From NCBI GenBank assembly GCA_900299185.1, contig OMIV01000121.1, forward strand, positions 1-59,605: a stretch of 59,605 nt of DNA. Reading direction: 5' to 3'. This stretch comes from Planctomycetaceae bacterium. GTDB taxonomy: Bacteria; Planctomycetota; Planctomycetia; Planctomycetales; Planctomycetaceae. The position numbers and the translations under genes were made by a program. Below, one piece after another: positions 34,844-43,499 of the stretch; position 1 is the first letter of the stretch; each line of letters starts with the position of its first letter. The notes beneath the pieces were generated by a model, which saw only the letters and a program-made list of their open reading frames with translations, was not told the DNA's origin and did not search any database.

Positions 34844-36742
34844 TTACTCCAAATACGTCCCGCGGCTGACGGCGGCTTCGTAGTCTTGGATGGACTCGTC
34901 GGCGTGGGCTGGAGTGAGGTGGCCGGAGGCGACTCGAGCTTGAATCAAGCTGCGGTAGCCGTCGCTGACGTGCTGCTTGTCGTAGCGCGCGAAGCTCAAC
35001 ATGTCTGAGATGCGACTGCCGCTCACGACTTTGGTGATGTGATACGCGCCGCTGTCATCGATCACGACATGAGCTTCATTCGGTTGTCCGAACAGGTTGT
35101 GAAAGTTGCCCATCACTTCTTGATAGGCCCCGACCAGGAAGATCGCGAGGTAATACGCTTGGCCCTTGAAGGGATGCAGTTCCAACACACGCTTGGTGTC
35201 CTTCACGTCGACGAAGTTGTCGATGCAGCCGTCCGAGTCGCAGGTCACATCCACCAAGGTCGCGAAGTCCGTCGGTCGTTCGTCGAGTCGATGAATCGGC
35301 ATGATGGGGAATAGCTGATTGATGGCCCACGAATCTGGAGCCGAACGAAACACCGAGAAGTTGCAGAGATACTTCGAAGCCAAGATGCGTTTGAGGTCCG
35401 CGAACTCATCGTCGAACGATTCGTCCTGCCGAGCGAACTTGAGTGCCTTGGCACAAATCTCCCAGAAGAGCACTTCGCCCTTGGCTCGGTCTTCGAGACT
35501 GATGAGTCCCAGATTGAACTGAGTATGCAAGTCGTCTTTGTCATCGAGCGCATCGTGATAGCACTCGCGATAGTTCTTCGAATTGACTCCATCGAGCAAT
35601 GACTTCAGTTCGAAGATGACTTGCGGATCGTCCTCATCGACCGCCGCCGTCGGGATGTCTTCGGCGAAGGTTTCGATCTCGTCGCGAATCGAAGTCACCA
35701 GCACCGAGTGATACGCCGTCATCACCCGACCGCTCTCGGTAACCAAGTGCGGATACGGAACCTGCTCGTCATCGCAGACCGACTTGATCGTGTAGACGAC
35801 GTTGTTGGCGAACTCTTCGACGGAGTAGTTGATTGAACCTTCGAAGGTGGTCTTCGAGCCGTCGTAGTCGACACCCAAGCCACCGCCGATGTCGATGTAC
35901 TCAACCTCGACCTTCAGTTGTCGAATCTTGGAGTAGACGCGCGCAGCTTCCTTCATCGCATTCTTCACGCGCTTGATGTCGGTGATCTGCGAGCCAATGT
36001 GGAAGTGCATCAGCTTGAGCGAGTCCAGCATGCCTTCCGCTTGCAGCAAGCGAATGCATTCGAGGATCTCGGACGTCGTCAGTCCGAACTTGGCCGACTC
36101 ACCCCCCGAAGAGGCCCACTTACCGGTGCCCTTCGAATAGAGCTTCGCTCGCAACCCAATCCACGGTTTGACTCCGGTCTCTTTGGCGCGACGAATGGCG
36201 ATACGCAATTCATTGAGCTTCTCAATGACAATGACGACGCGCTTGCCCGCGCGAACGCCCAGCAGCGCGAGGTTGATAAACCCTTCGTCTTTGAAGCCGT
36301 TGCAGATCAGCAACGAGTCCGGGGCCTGCTCCAATGAGAGCGCGGCCACAAGCTCGGCCTTCGAACCTGCTTCGACTCCGACGCTTTGCTTTTTGCCTTC
36401 TCGCATGAAGGTCTCGACCACTTCGCGACGCGGATTGACCTTCATTGGGAAGACGGGGAAATGGCCGCCGCTGTAGTTGTATTCGCGAGCGGCAGCCTCG
36501 TAAGCGAGACACAACCGATTGAGCTGGCTCTCCAGGATCTGAGGAAACTTGAGGAGCAATGGCGTTCCGAGTTTGTGCTTCTTCTCGATGTCGTTGACGA
36601 GTTCGAATGCGTCGACAGAGCGGACATCGCCCTTCGACGGATGCACGGCCAGATGACCCTGCCGGTTAATCGAGAAGTAGCCTTGCCCCCAGTTCTCGAT
36701 GCCATAGTTCTGCAACACTTCGTCGAGCACATTCGTATTCAC
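34844..36742 (-). CDS. speA: Biosynthetic arginine decarboxylase
   Basis: SpeA is a PLP-dependent decarboxylase (arginine to agmatine plus CO2) of the alanine-racemase-fold group. The 632-residue product has the expected N-terminus (NYGIENWGQGYFSINRQGHL), the PLP lysine in PMKVNPRREV near residue 100, YIDIGGGLGVDYDG, and the substrate-site region near QFNLGLISLEDRA. Its start is GTG with an ideal AAGGAG site seven bases upstream. It is followed by speB. It is divergent from the arsR gene, with about 200 bases between the starts. Confidence 0.96.
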   Translation of the reverse strand: MNTNVLDEVLQNYGIENWGQGYFSINRQGHLAVHPSKGDVRSVDAFELVNDIEKKHKLGTPLLLKFPQILESQLNRLCLAYEAAAREYNYSGGHFPVFPMKVNPRREVVETFMREGKKQSVGVEAGSKAELVAALSLEQAPDSLLICNGFKDEGFINLALLGVRAGKRVVIVIEKLNELRIAIRRAKETGVKPWIGLRAKLYSKGTGKWASSGGESAKFGLTTSEILECIRLLQAEGMLDSLKLMHFHIGSQITDIKRVKNAMKEAARVYSKIRQLKVEVEYIDIGGGLGVDYDGSKTTFEGSINYSVEEFANNVVYTIKSVCDDEQVPYPHLVTESGRVMTAYHSVLVTSIRDEIETFAEDIPTAAVDEDDPQVIFELKSLLDGVNSKNYRECYHDALDDKDDLHTQFNLGLISLEDRAKGEVLFWEICAKALKFARQDESFDDEFADLKRILASKYLCNFSVFRSAPDSWAINQLFPIMPIHRLDERPTDFATLVDVTCDSDGCIDNFVDVKDTKRVLELHPFKGQAYYLAIFLVGAYQEVMGNFHNLFGQPNEAHVVIDDSGAYHITKVVSGSRISDMLSFARYDKQHVSDGYRSLIQARVASGHLTPAHADESIQDYEAAVSRGTYLE

Positions 36743-36895
36743 ACGAGACTCCTTGCGTGAGTGACCTAGCGGTGCGTCGGAGAGTTGTAGGACTTCCCAG
36801 ACGTCACGGCGAAGTGATGGCTGCCTTTAGGCATCAACGTCATACGAAAGTCAGTGAGCCGCGCCCTTATTTGAATCTTGCGAGCAAAAGACTCA

Positions 36896-36923
36896 TTGAA
36901 ATGTCGGAAGCTTCCGATATATT
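36896..36923 (+). promoter_or_regulatory. arsR promoter with operator palindrome in the spacer
   Basis: TTGAAA (36,896-36,901) and TATATT (36,918-36,923) are separated by 16 bases, a good sigma-70-type pair. The spacer contains the perfect 14-bp palindrome TCGGAAGCTTCCGA at 36,904-36,917. A repressor bound there would block polymerase, so autorepression by the ArsR product is likely. A related site is at 37,310-37,330. Confidence 0.8.
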
Positions 36924-36946
36924 TGGATGTAGAAGGAGCAGCCAGC

Positions 36947-37267
36947 ATGGCAGACACCAAACTCAAACTGACTGATCTATCGGCCTTGAACGATGCCGCG
37001 GAGTGCTTGCGCACGCTGGCTCATCCCCACCGACTTCGAATGGTGCAGATGCTGTTGCAGGGTGATTTCACCGTGGGCGAATTGGCCGAAGCGTGTGAGT
37101 TGCCCAGTGCTATGGCTTCTGAGCACCTGCGGCTCATGCAGCGTTGCGGTTTCCTAACCAGCGAAAAGGACGGTCGCAGCGTCTACTACAAAGTCAGCGA
37201 GCCTCATTTGCAGAACATCTTGGAATGCATTGAAGCCAAGTTCGGTACTAAGTCAGTCAAGCTGTAA
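36947..37267 (+). CDS. ArsR/SmtB-family transcriptional repressor
   Basis: A 106-residue winged-helix regulator. HTH: FTVGELAEACELPSAMASEHLRLM (residues 41-64) with the wing GFLTSEKDGRSVYYKV. Cysteines are at 20, 50, 67 and 93. The classical ArsR CVC metal motif is absent, so it is more likely a thiol- or persulfide-sensing or other non-arsenic type; this is inference. The ATG at 36,947 follows an AAGGAG site, and the longer frame upstream covers the promoter. The gene sits 122 bases before a rhodanese-membrane fusion gene, and both have a similar palindromic site upstream. Confidence 0.92.
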   Translation: MADTKLKLTDLSALNDAAECLRTLAHPHRLRMVQMLLQGDFTVGELAEACELPSAMASEHLRLMQRCGFLTSEKDGRSVYYKVSEPHLQNILECIEAKFGTKSVKL

Positions 37268-37309
37268 GGCGATCGCGACCAAGCGTCGCGTTCTGTTTGA
37301 CTCCAATAT

Positions 37310-37330
37310 GTCGATACCTTCCGACGTATC
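37310..37330 (+). promoter_or_regulatory. Second operator-like site, upstream of the rhodanese gene
   Basis: This 21-base site matches the arsR operator region (36,902-36,922) at 16 of 21 positions, sharing TGTCG, CTTCCGA and a final TAT. It also contains its own inverted repeat GATAC-N8-GTATC. It lies 60 bases before the rhodanese start. No matching promoter pair is clear. Confidence 0.55.
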
Positions 37331-37389
37331 AAGTTGGCAATCTGTTTCGTCGGGAACCTCAAAACGGACTTTCTCGAAAGGCACTCATC

Positions 37390-37968
37390 ATGAGCATGAC
37401 CACCATTACTCCCAAGCAATTGCATGATCTGATTCAGTCAGGCCGCGCGATCGAACTAATCGATGTACGGACGCCGGTTGAATTCCGCGAAGTTCACGTC
37501 AGCGTCGCCCAGAATGTGCCGCTCGATCAGTTGGACGCAGCTCAAATTGCCGCCAGTCGCAGCGGATGTAACGAGCCGCTGTATGTGATCTGCAAGTCGG
37601 GATCGCGCGGCAAACAAGCCTGTGAAAAGCTGGTCGCTGCGGGCTGCTCCAACATCATCAATGTGGAAGGTGGAACGTCCGCCTGTGAGCAAGCTGGCCT
37701 GCCGGTGGTACGCGGCAAGAAGTGCATGTCGCTCGAACGACAAGTGCGGATTGCAGCGGGAGCCCTGGTGCTGACAGGAGCCGTCTTGGGGTACTTCGTG
37801 CAGAAGGAATGGATTGGCTTATCTGCCTTCGTTGGTGCTGGGTTGATGTTTGCAGGCATCACTGACACCTGCGGCATGGCGATGGTGCTGGCTCGCATGC
37901 CGTGGAACCAAGTTCCCAAATCGAACCAGGCTGCATGCTGCGCCAACAAGCCATCCTGCTGTGGATAG
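37390..37968 (+). CDS. Rhodanese-DUF2892 membrane protein
   Basis: A 192-residue fusion. Residues 5-112 are a rhodanese (sulfurtransferase) domain with start IELIDVRTPVEFREVHV and active-site loop CKSGSRG, catalytic Cys 69. Residues 113-160 are DUF2892, with two membrane segments (IAAGALVLTGAVLGYFV and LSAFVGAGLMFAGI). The C-terminus is cysteine-rich, with CC pairs at 183-184 and 190-191. The protein should transfer sulfane sulfur at the cytoplasmic membrane face. Regulation by the ArsR protein next to it is suggested by a shared site. Start at 37,390 with an AAAGG site. Confidence 0.92.
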   Translation: MSMTTITPKQLHDLIQSGRAIELIDVRTPVEFREVHVSVAQNVPLDQLDAAQIAASRSGCNEPLYVICKSGSRGKQACEKLVAAGCSNIINVEGGTSACEQAGLPVVRGKKCMSLERQVRIAAGALVLTGAVLGYFVQKEWIGLSAFVGAGLMFAGITDTCGMAMVLARMPWNQVPKSNQAACCANKPSCCG

Positions 37969-38067
37969 GCAGGACAGTGTTCCCAAAGCGGACTAGAGTT
38001 TTGGTCGCGTCTTCGGTCAGTCGTCGCCGCGCTCGTTCCTAGATACTCCCGCCATTGGATCACTCAC

Positions 38068-39108
38068 ATGCCTCCCACCAATTTGAATCGCCGCGAGTTC
38101 TTGCCGTTCTTGGCTTCGCCTCTACTCCTTGCTGGTTGCGGTGGCCAAGCAGAGAACCCGATCAGTACCGCCAAGAGCGTCGACAACACTGGCAGCGGAA
38201 CGAAGAACGAAGGAGCGCGGCAGTCCGTTGAACTGGGACTGAATTGGTACCCCGAAGCCGAGCATGGCGGATACTTCGCGGTGGCCGTCGATGAGGCACT
38301 CAGTCGGGCGATTGATCTCAAGCTGACTCCCGGCGGGCCAGGAGTGCCGGTCGTGCAGAACGTCGCCACGGGGCGAGTGCCCTTTGCGGTGGCGAATGCC
38401 GATCAAGTTCTCACGGGGCGAGCAGCCGGAGCGGACGTCGTGGCGGTCTTCGCTCCGTTGCAGATGAGCCCGCGTTGCATCCTCGTGCATGAGAAGGCCG
38501 GCATTCGCAACTTCGATGATCTCAAGAAGGCCAAGAAGCTGGCGATGAATGCGAATTCGACCTTTGCCATCTACTTGCAAAAGAAGGTGTCGCTCGAAGG
38601 CTGCACCGTCGTCGCGTATCCCGGCAACGTCGCTCAGTTCCTGCTCGACGAAGACTTTGCTCAGCAAGCCTATGTCTTCAGCGAGCCGTACCTCGCCCGA
38701 AAAAAGGGCGGAGACCCCGCCAGTCTGATGGTCTCTGACATCGGTTTTAATCCTTACACCAGCGTGCTCATTACTTCGGGCGAGATGATTCGGACGAAGC
38801 CCGATCTCGTGCGTTTGATGGTCAAAGCCAGCCAAGCCGGCTGGGTGAAGTATCTGGCTGAGCCCGCGGCGGCGAACGCTCGCATTCACGAGATGAACCC
38901 CGAGATGGAACTCGACGTACTTGAATTCGGGGTCGGGGAACTCAAGAAGCTGTGCTATCCCGAAGGTATTACCGACGAGAACTTGGGCAGCATGACGCTC
39001 GAACGCTGGAGCCAACTGGCTGATCAATTGGTCGAGTGCGGCGCCGTTGAAGCCGGCAAAATCAAAGCAGAGGAAGCCTTTGATATGAGCTTCTTCGCGA
39101 AGGGATGA
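38068..39108 (+). CDS. NMT1/ThiY-like ABC substrate-binding lipoprotein
   Basis: A 346-residue periplasmic binding protein of the NMT1/THI5/SsuA type. The leader combines a twin-arginine-like NRREFL with a lipobox (LLLAGC, Cys at 24). The body begins VELGLNWYPEAEHGGYFAV, typical for thiamine-precursor or sulfonate/nitrate binding proteins, and includes VANADQVLTGRAAGADVVAVFA. No permease or ATPase gene is adjacent, so it is orphaned within the window. The ligand is unknown; pyrimidine or alkylsulfonate ligands are candidates from family knowledge. It ends in TGA. Confidence 0.85.
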   Translation: MPPTNLNRREFLPFLASPLLLAGCGGQAENPISTAKSVDNTGSGTKNEGARQSVELGLNWYPEAEHGGYFAVAVDEALSRAIDLKLTPGGPGVPVVQNVATGRVPFAVANADQVLTGRAAGADVVAVFAPLQMSPRCILVHEKAGIRNFDDLKKAKKLAMNANSTFAIYLQKKVSLEGCTVVAYPGNVAQFLLDEDFAQQAYVFSEPYLARKKGGDPASLMVSDIGFNPYTSVLITSGEMIRTKPDLVRLMVKASQAGWVKYLAEPAAANARIHEMNPEMELDVLEFGVGELKKLCYPEGITDENLGSMTLERWSQLADQLVECGAVEAGKIKAEEAFDMSFFAKG

Positions 39109-39364
39109 GACTCGCGAACGGCGGCTCTATCATCCCGCTCGCAACATCGGCGAGGTCTCGTCTGATGTTCGTCGAGAGACAGTGTTCGTCTCGAAAACTT
39201 CTCGATGACGACTGCATCTCGAAGTGTCAGCGAATGGCATGCACCACTTCTCGACGCTCGTTCGAGCTGGTGCGACGATGGCCTTCAACTGAGCCCAATC
39301 GTCCGAATGCTGACGTTGCCCAAGATCACAAAACTTACATCGCTACCGCAGAGGAGATAGCTCA

Positions 39365-40246
39365 ATGAAACGACTCGTTGCTTGGTGCATGTTGGCGCTG
39401 GCTGTGTTGAGCAGTTCGTCAGCCTTCGCGGCTGACAAACTCAAACTGCTGATTGTCGACGGTCAGAACAATCACAACTGGAAAGCGACGACTCCCATTC
39501 TGAAGCAGTTCCTGTCGGACTCAGGCCGCTTCGATGTCGAAGTCGCAACCAGTCCGGCCAACGGAGCCAAGCCCGAAGACTGGAGTTCGTTCAATCCCGA
39601 CTTCAGCAAGTACCAGGTTGTCCTGAGCAACTACAACGGACAGCTCTGGCCGGAAGGCGTGCAACGCAACTTGGAGAAGTATGTCTCCGGTGGCGGTGGA
39701 TTAGTCATCGTGCATGCGGCCAATAACTCGTTTCCTCAATGGGCCGAGTACAACAAGATGATCGGCCTCGGTTGGCGCGGAGCGAACTTTGGCGATCGAG
39801 TTACAACGACGCCCGAAGGCCAAGTCATTCGCACTCCCAAGGACCAAGGTCCTGGTGCGGGTCATGGTTCTCAGCATGAATTCAGCATCGTGGTGCGCGA
39901 TCGCGAACACCCCGTGCTGAAGGGCATGCCGGTTGAATGGAAGCACTCGAAGGACGAGCTGTACCACGGCCAACGCGGACCCGCTTTGGACATGCACATT
40001 CTCGCCACGGCTTACTCCGACAAGAAGACCGGCGGCACTGACGCTCACGAGCCGATGGTGTGGTGGATTCCGTACTCGAAGGGCAAAGTCTTCACGACCG
40101 TGATGGGCCATGCCGAACAATCGATGAAGTGCATCGGCTTCCAATCTGTCGTGGCTCGCGCGTCCGAGTGGGTCGCCACCGACAAAGTCACGTTGCCGGT
40201 TCCAGCCGACTTCCCCTCAGCCGACAAAATCAGCGAGTCGAAGTAG
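39365..40246 (+). CDS. Secreted ThuA-like domain protein
   Basis: A 293-residue protein with a signal peptide (MKRLVAWCMLALAVLSSSSAFA). The ThuA-like fold is seen from KLKLLIVDGQNNHNWKATT, YQVVLSNYNGQLWPEG, GGGLVIVHAANNSFPQW and the late EPMVWWIPYSKGKVFTTVMGH. It belongs to a different subgroup from the protein at 7135 (little identity beyond the fold). The start has a GAGGAG site. It lies between the binding-lipoprotein gene and serC, with no obvious functional link. Confidence 0.87.
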   Translation: MKRLVAWCMLALAVLSSSSAFAADKLKLLIVDGQNNHNWKATTPILKQFLSDSGRFDVEVATSPANGAKPEDWSSFNPDFSKYQVVLSNYNGQLWPEGVQRNLEKYVSGGGGLVIVHAANNSFPQWAEYNKMIGLGWRGANFGDRVTTTPEGQVIRTPKDQGPGAGHGSQHEFSIVVRDREHPVLKGMPVEWKHSKDELYHGQRGPALDMHILATAYSDKKTGGTDAHEPMVWWIPYSKGKVFTTVMGHAEQSMKCIGFQSVVARASEWVATDKVTLPVPADFPSADKISESK

Positions 40247-40360
40247 TTCTGGAAGCGAGCCTCGATCAAACATCCGAACGGTGCTTGTCGGACACAACGT
40301 CAGCACGAACTTTCCCGTTTCCTCGAACCCAGCTTTAGCAATCAGGACTGATCACTTTTC

Positions 40361-41443
40361 ATGACCAATCGCATTTTCAATTTCTCCGCCGGTCCAGCGA
40401 CACTGCCTGTTGAAGTTCTCGAAGAAGCTCGCGACGCCATGTTGTCGTTGGGCAATACAGGCATCGGCATCCTCGAACATTCCCATCGCGGCAAGGCCTT
40501 CATGGAGGTCCGCGACCAAACTGAAGCTGTCATTCGCGAGCTCGGCAACATCCCTTCGAACTATCACGTGCTCTTCATTCAAGGCGGCGCGTCTCTGCAG
40601 TTTGCGATGCTGCCGATGAACTTGCTGAAGCAGGGCGAAACCGCCGACTACCTCATCACGGGCAGTTGGGCCAAGCTCGCCGCCAAGGAAGCCAAAGCCT
40701 TCGGCACGGTCCACAACGCTTGCTCCAGCGAGGACCGTAACTTCTGCTACATCCCCAAGACGTGCAGCTTCAGTTCGAATCCGGCCTACGTGCATTACAC
40801 TTCGAACAACACGATCTTCGGAACTCAGTTCGTCGCTCCGCCGACAGTGCCTGCTGGAGTTCCGCTGATTTGCGACGCCAGCAGCGACATCTTTTCGCGA
40901 CCGATCGACGTTTCGCAGCACGCGATGATCTATGCCGGAGCCCAAAAGAATCTCGGTCCAGCTGGAGTGACGTTGGTCATCGTGCGAGACGACCTTGTGC
41001 AACGCGGCCCGGACAACATCCCGACGATGCTGCGCTACAAGACGTTTTCCGAGAACCAATCGCTCTACAACACCGGGCCAACGTTCGGCATGTTCCTCGT
41101 GGGTCGCGTGTGCGAATGGATCAAACGCAACGGCGGACTCACCGCGATGGCGGCACGCAATGAAGCCAAGGCCAAGGTGCTCTATGACTTCTTGGAGCAG
41201 TCGAAGCTCTTCAAGGCCACGGCGGATCGAGACAGCCGCTCGCTGATGAATGTCACGTTCGTTACCGGCAATGCAGAACTCGATGACAAGTGCATCAAGG
41301 AAGCAACCAAGGCCGGCTTCGATGGACTGAAGGGACATCGCAGCGTCGGCGGTCTCCGAGCCAGCATCTACAACGCGTTTCCACCAGCAGGCGTGGACGC
41401 GTTGGTCCAATTCCTGCGCGAGTTCGAAGCTAAGAACTCGTAA
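40361..41443 (+). CDS. serC: Phosphoserine aminotransferase
   Basis: SerC makes 3-phosphoserine from 3-phosphohydroxypyruvate and glutamate (serine pathway; it can also act in PLP synthesis). The 360-residue product has the family N-terminus [19 protein letters not shown]-type [19 protein letters not shown], and the PLP lysine in [22 protein letters not shown]. The length is exactly that of the family. A terminator-like hairpin follows. Confidence 0.97.
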   Translation: MTNRIFNFSAGPATLPVEVLEEARDAMLSLGNTGIGILEHSHRGKAFMEVRDQTEAVIRELGNIPSNYHVLFIQGGASLQFAMLPMNLLKQGETADYLITGSWAKLAAKEAKAFGTVHNACSSEDRNFCYIPKTCSFSSNPAYVHYTSNNTIFGTQFVAPPTVPAGVPLICDASSDIFSRPIDVSQHAMIYAGAQKNLGPAGVTLVIVRDDLVQRGPDNIPTMLRYKTFSENQSLYNTGPTFGMFLVGRVCEWIKRNGGLTAMAARNEAKAKVLYDFLEQSKLFKATADRDSRSLMNVTFVTGNAELDDKCIKEATKAGFDGLKGHRSVGGLRASIYNAFPPAGVDALVQFLREFEAKNS

Positions 41444-41464
41444 ACAGCTTCGATAAAACTCAGA

Positions 41465-41517
41465 AACCCGCTGCACAGACTGAAGTGATTCAGTCCGTGT
41501 CGGCGGGTTCTCTGTTT
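41465..41517 (+). terminator. Terminator hairpin after serC
   Basis: AACCCGC...ACAGACTGAA pairs with TTCAGTC...GCGGGTT, followed by CTCTGTTT. It lies between convergent serC and a GT-C gene and may act in both directions. Confidence 0.75.
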
Positions 41518-41542
41518 GAACGAGCCACTCTGGTGATCCCAG

Positions 41543-43288
41543 TCAGTCCGCACCGACCGTTCGATTGAGCCCCAAGACTTCAAACTTCACGCGCGCATCT
41601 GGATCCGGGTTGCGATGCAGATTGCGGTAGATCAACAACGAGTAGCCGCCGATGCGATCGGACTCGCCCGTCACTGCGACCGTGTGCTCTAAGCGATACC
41701 GATCAGGATGCTCGCGAAGAACCTGTCGAAGTCGAAGCGCCGTCGCTACGACTTGCTTGGGCTGAGGATCCTCGACGACCACGAAGGCTGGGTCATAGCG
41801 ATAGATGACGTCCATGATGTCCCGATCGGTTTTGGCGTATTCATGGAGATCCGTCGAAGGCACGCAGATGAAGCCATACAGCAGCTTGTCTCCCCGCAAG
41901 ACGGCATGCTGACGCGCGGGATCTAAGTTGCGCACGTGATAGCTGAAGTTGCCATCGAGCCAGCCATCGAACAGGAAGCGACTTTCGTTGGGCGAGTTCT
42001 TCAACACCCATTCGGCAGCCTCGCGATATCCCGACAAAGTGGGACGCGGAGCAGTCAAGGCCGCTGATGTCATAACTCCGACAACGAGCGCCGCAATCGC
42101 GGGCCTCAAGTATGGTCGAAGCCGCCCACGAGCAAGCTCAGTCACTCCGTTCCAAGCCATCACGACGAACGCCGGAATCCAATAGATCGAGTGTCGCACA
42201 TCGAGCTCGGCAATCGGCGTGAAGGTGGCATAAGTCGCCAACGCGATCGCGAGATACGGCACGTTCTGTTGCAGCCAATCCCAGCGTCTCAGTCGAGACA
42301 ACCCGACCACAGCCAGCCCCACCAATAACCATCCAATCTGATGCGGCAGCATTCGCAGATAGAACGCGAAGTTCTTCGCGGCCAGGAACCCCGCTGGCTC
42401 GGACATCACCGAGTGAGTGGCTTGCCGTGAATGCAGTGCTCCAACTTCACGAGCTGCGAGGGCATAGAACGGCAACACCAACAGCACTGCCCCCACGATG
42501 GCGATCCACACTTCAACGCGCCGCAGCAAATGCAACTTTCGGCGAGCCAACAGCAACAACCCAAAGCACGGCAACAGCCAGATGGCATCAAAGCGAGTCA
42601 GCGCTGCAGCCGCCGCAGCCAACGCGATCAAGACGAGATCGCGCCGACGAGTCGATTCCAAGTAACGCTCGAAGTGAAACACGGCCATCAACGACCACGC
42701 GAGTGTCGGAATCTCCAACATGACCTGCCGCGAGAACATGAAAATCAACGGACAGAGGCCGAACCAAACCAAAGCGACCGATGCCGAAAGTCGGTCGTGC
42801 GTCTTGGCCATCAGTCGGAAGAAATACACACCGGCCAGAACTGCGAATCCCGCGACGGCGATTCGTCCCACCAGGAACGAAGTACCGCAGACGGTCATCA
42901 GCAAGCCTTCGATAAAGTGAAACAGCGGTGGCCAGACGAGTAACCCCAAAGCGGGGTATTGCAGGTAGTACTGCTCGGCGTAAGTCTTGGGATTTCCCAC
43001 TGGCATGTCACTGAGCATGTCGGCAAAAAAGACGCCCGTCATGACGTGGCGATTTTCGTCACCATAGAAGACTGGCTCCGCAGGTTGGACAACGACGCCG
43101 TGCAAAGCAGCCACAATCAACATCGGCAAGACGCAGCTCAGCATCAGTGCCAAGCGGCCTCGAACACCATCGGCTGTCGAGAACAACCCGCACCAACTTT
43201 GTAAGCGTTCTGCCAATGATGGCTGGCTGCCACCTTCGGCTGCTGGCTCGCAAGTCGGTGATGGCGAAGAGACAGCGGTCGAACTCAT
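41543..43288 (-). CDS. GT39/ArnT-like membrane glycosyltransferase
   Basis: A 581-residue GT-C enzyme with about eleven to twelve membrane segments. The first periplasmic loop has the acidic pair in YGDENRHVM, the position of the metal-binding or catalytic Asp-Glu in PMT/ArnT-type transferases. These use polyprenyl-phosphate sugars as donors. The soluble C-terminal part (about 430-581) is globular. The start at 43,288 has AAGGA six bases upstream; an ATG two codons earlier overlaps that site. It is the last gene of a seven-gene leftward cluster. Confidence 0.87.
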   Translation of the reverse strand: MSSTAVSSPSPTCEPAAEGGSQPSLAERLQSWCGLFSTADGVRGRLALMLSCVLPMLIVAALHGVVVQPAEPVFYGDENRHVMTGVFFADMLSDMPVGNPKTYAEQYYLQYPALGLLVWPPLFHFIEGLLMTVCGTSFLVGRIAVAGFAVLAGVYFFRLMAKTHDRLSASVALVWFGLCPLIFMFSRQVMLEIPTLAWSLMAVFHFERYLESTRRRDLVLIALAAAAAALTRFDAIWLLPCFGLLLLARRKLHLLRRVEVWIAIVGAVLLVLPFYALAAREVGALHSRQATHSVMSEPAGFLAAKNFAFYLRMLPHQIGWLLVGLAVVGLSRLRRWDWLQQNVPYLAIALATYATFTPIAELDVRHSIYWIPAFVVMAWNGVTELARGRLRPYLRPAIAALVVGVMTSAALTAPRPTLSGYREAAEWVLKNSPNESRFLFDGWLDGNFSYHVRNLDPARQHAVLRGDKLLYGFICVPSTDLHEYAKTDRDIMDVIYRYDPAFVVVEDPQPKQVVATALRLRQVLREHPDRYRLEHTVAVTGESDRIGGYSLLIYRNLHRNPDPDARVKFEVLGLNRTVGAD

Positions 43289-43499
43289 GGGCATCCTTTT
43301 CAGCGACTCACATAAAGAGACACGGCATTCAGGATGGTGCTACAGATTCTGCAGGCTGCGGGGTGTTTCGAGCTGCCGCTGCACATTGCCAGAACGAAAT
43401 GCAGCGCGTCGACGATCATGCCGAAGGTCACGTCATGATCCGATCTGACAGTTCGCACTGCTGGCGCTCAATGCGACGATTGTTCGCAACCCAACACGC

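Noticed and set aside
39105-39368. Small 87-residue open frame overlapping both neighbours with ATGA junctions
   Set aside because: The neat ATGA overlaps are tempting, but the protein is Ser/Arg/Cys-rich with no family character, and the ThuA-like gene has its own strong ribosome site.
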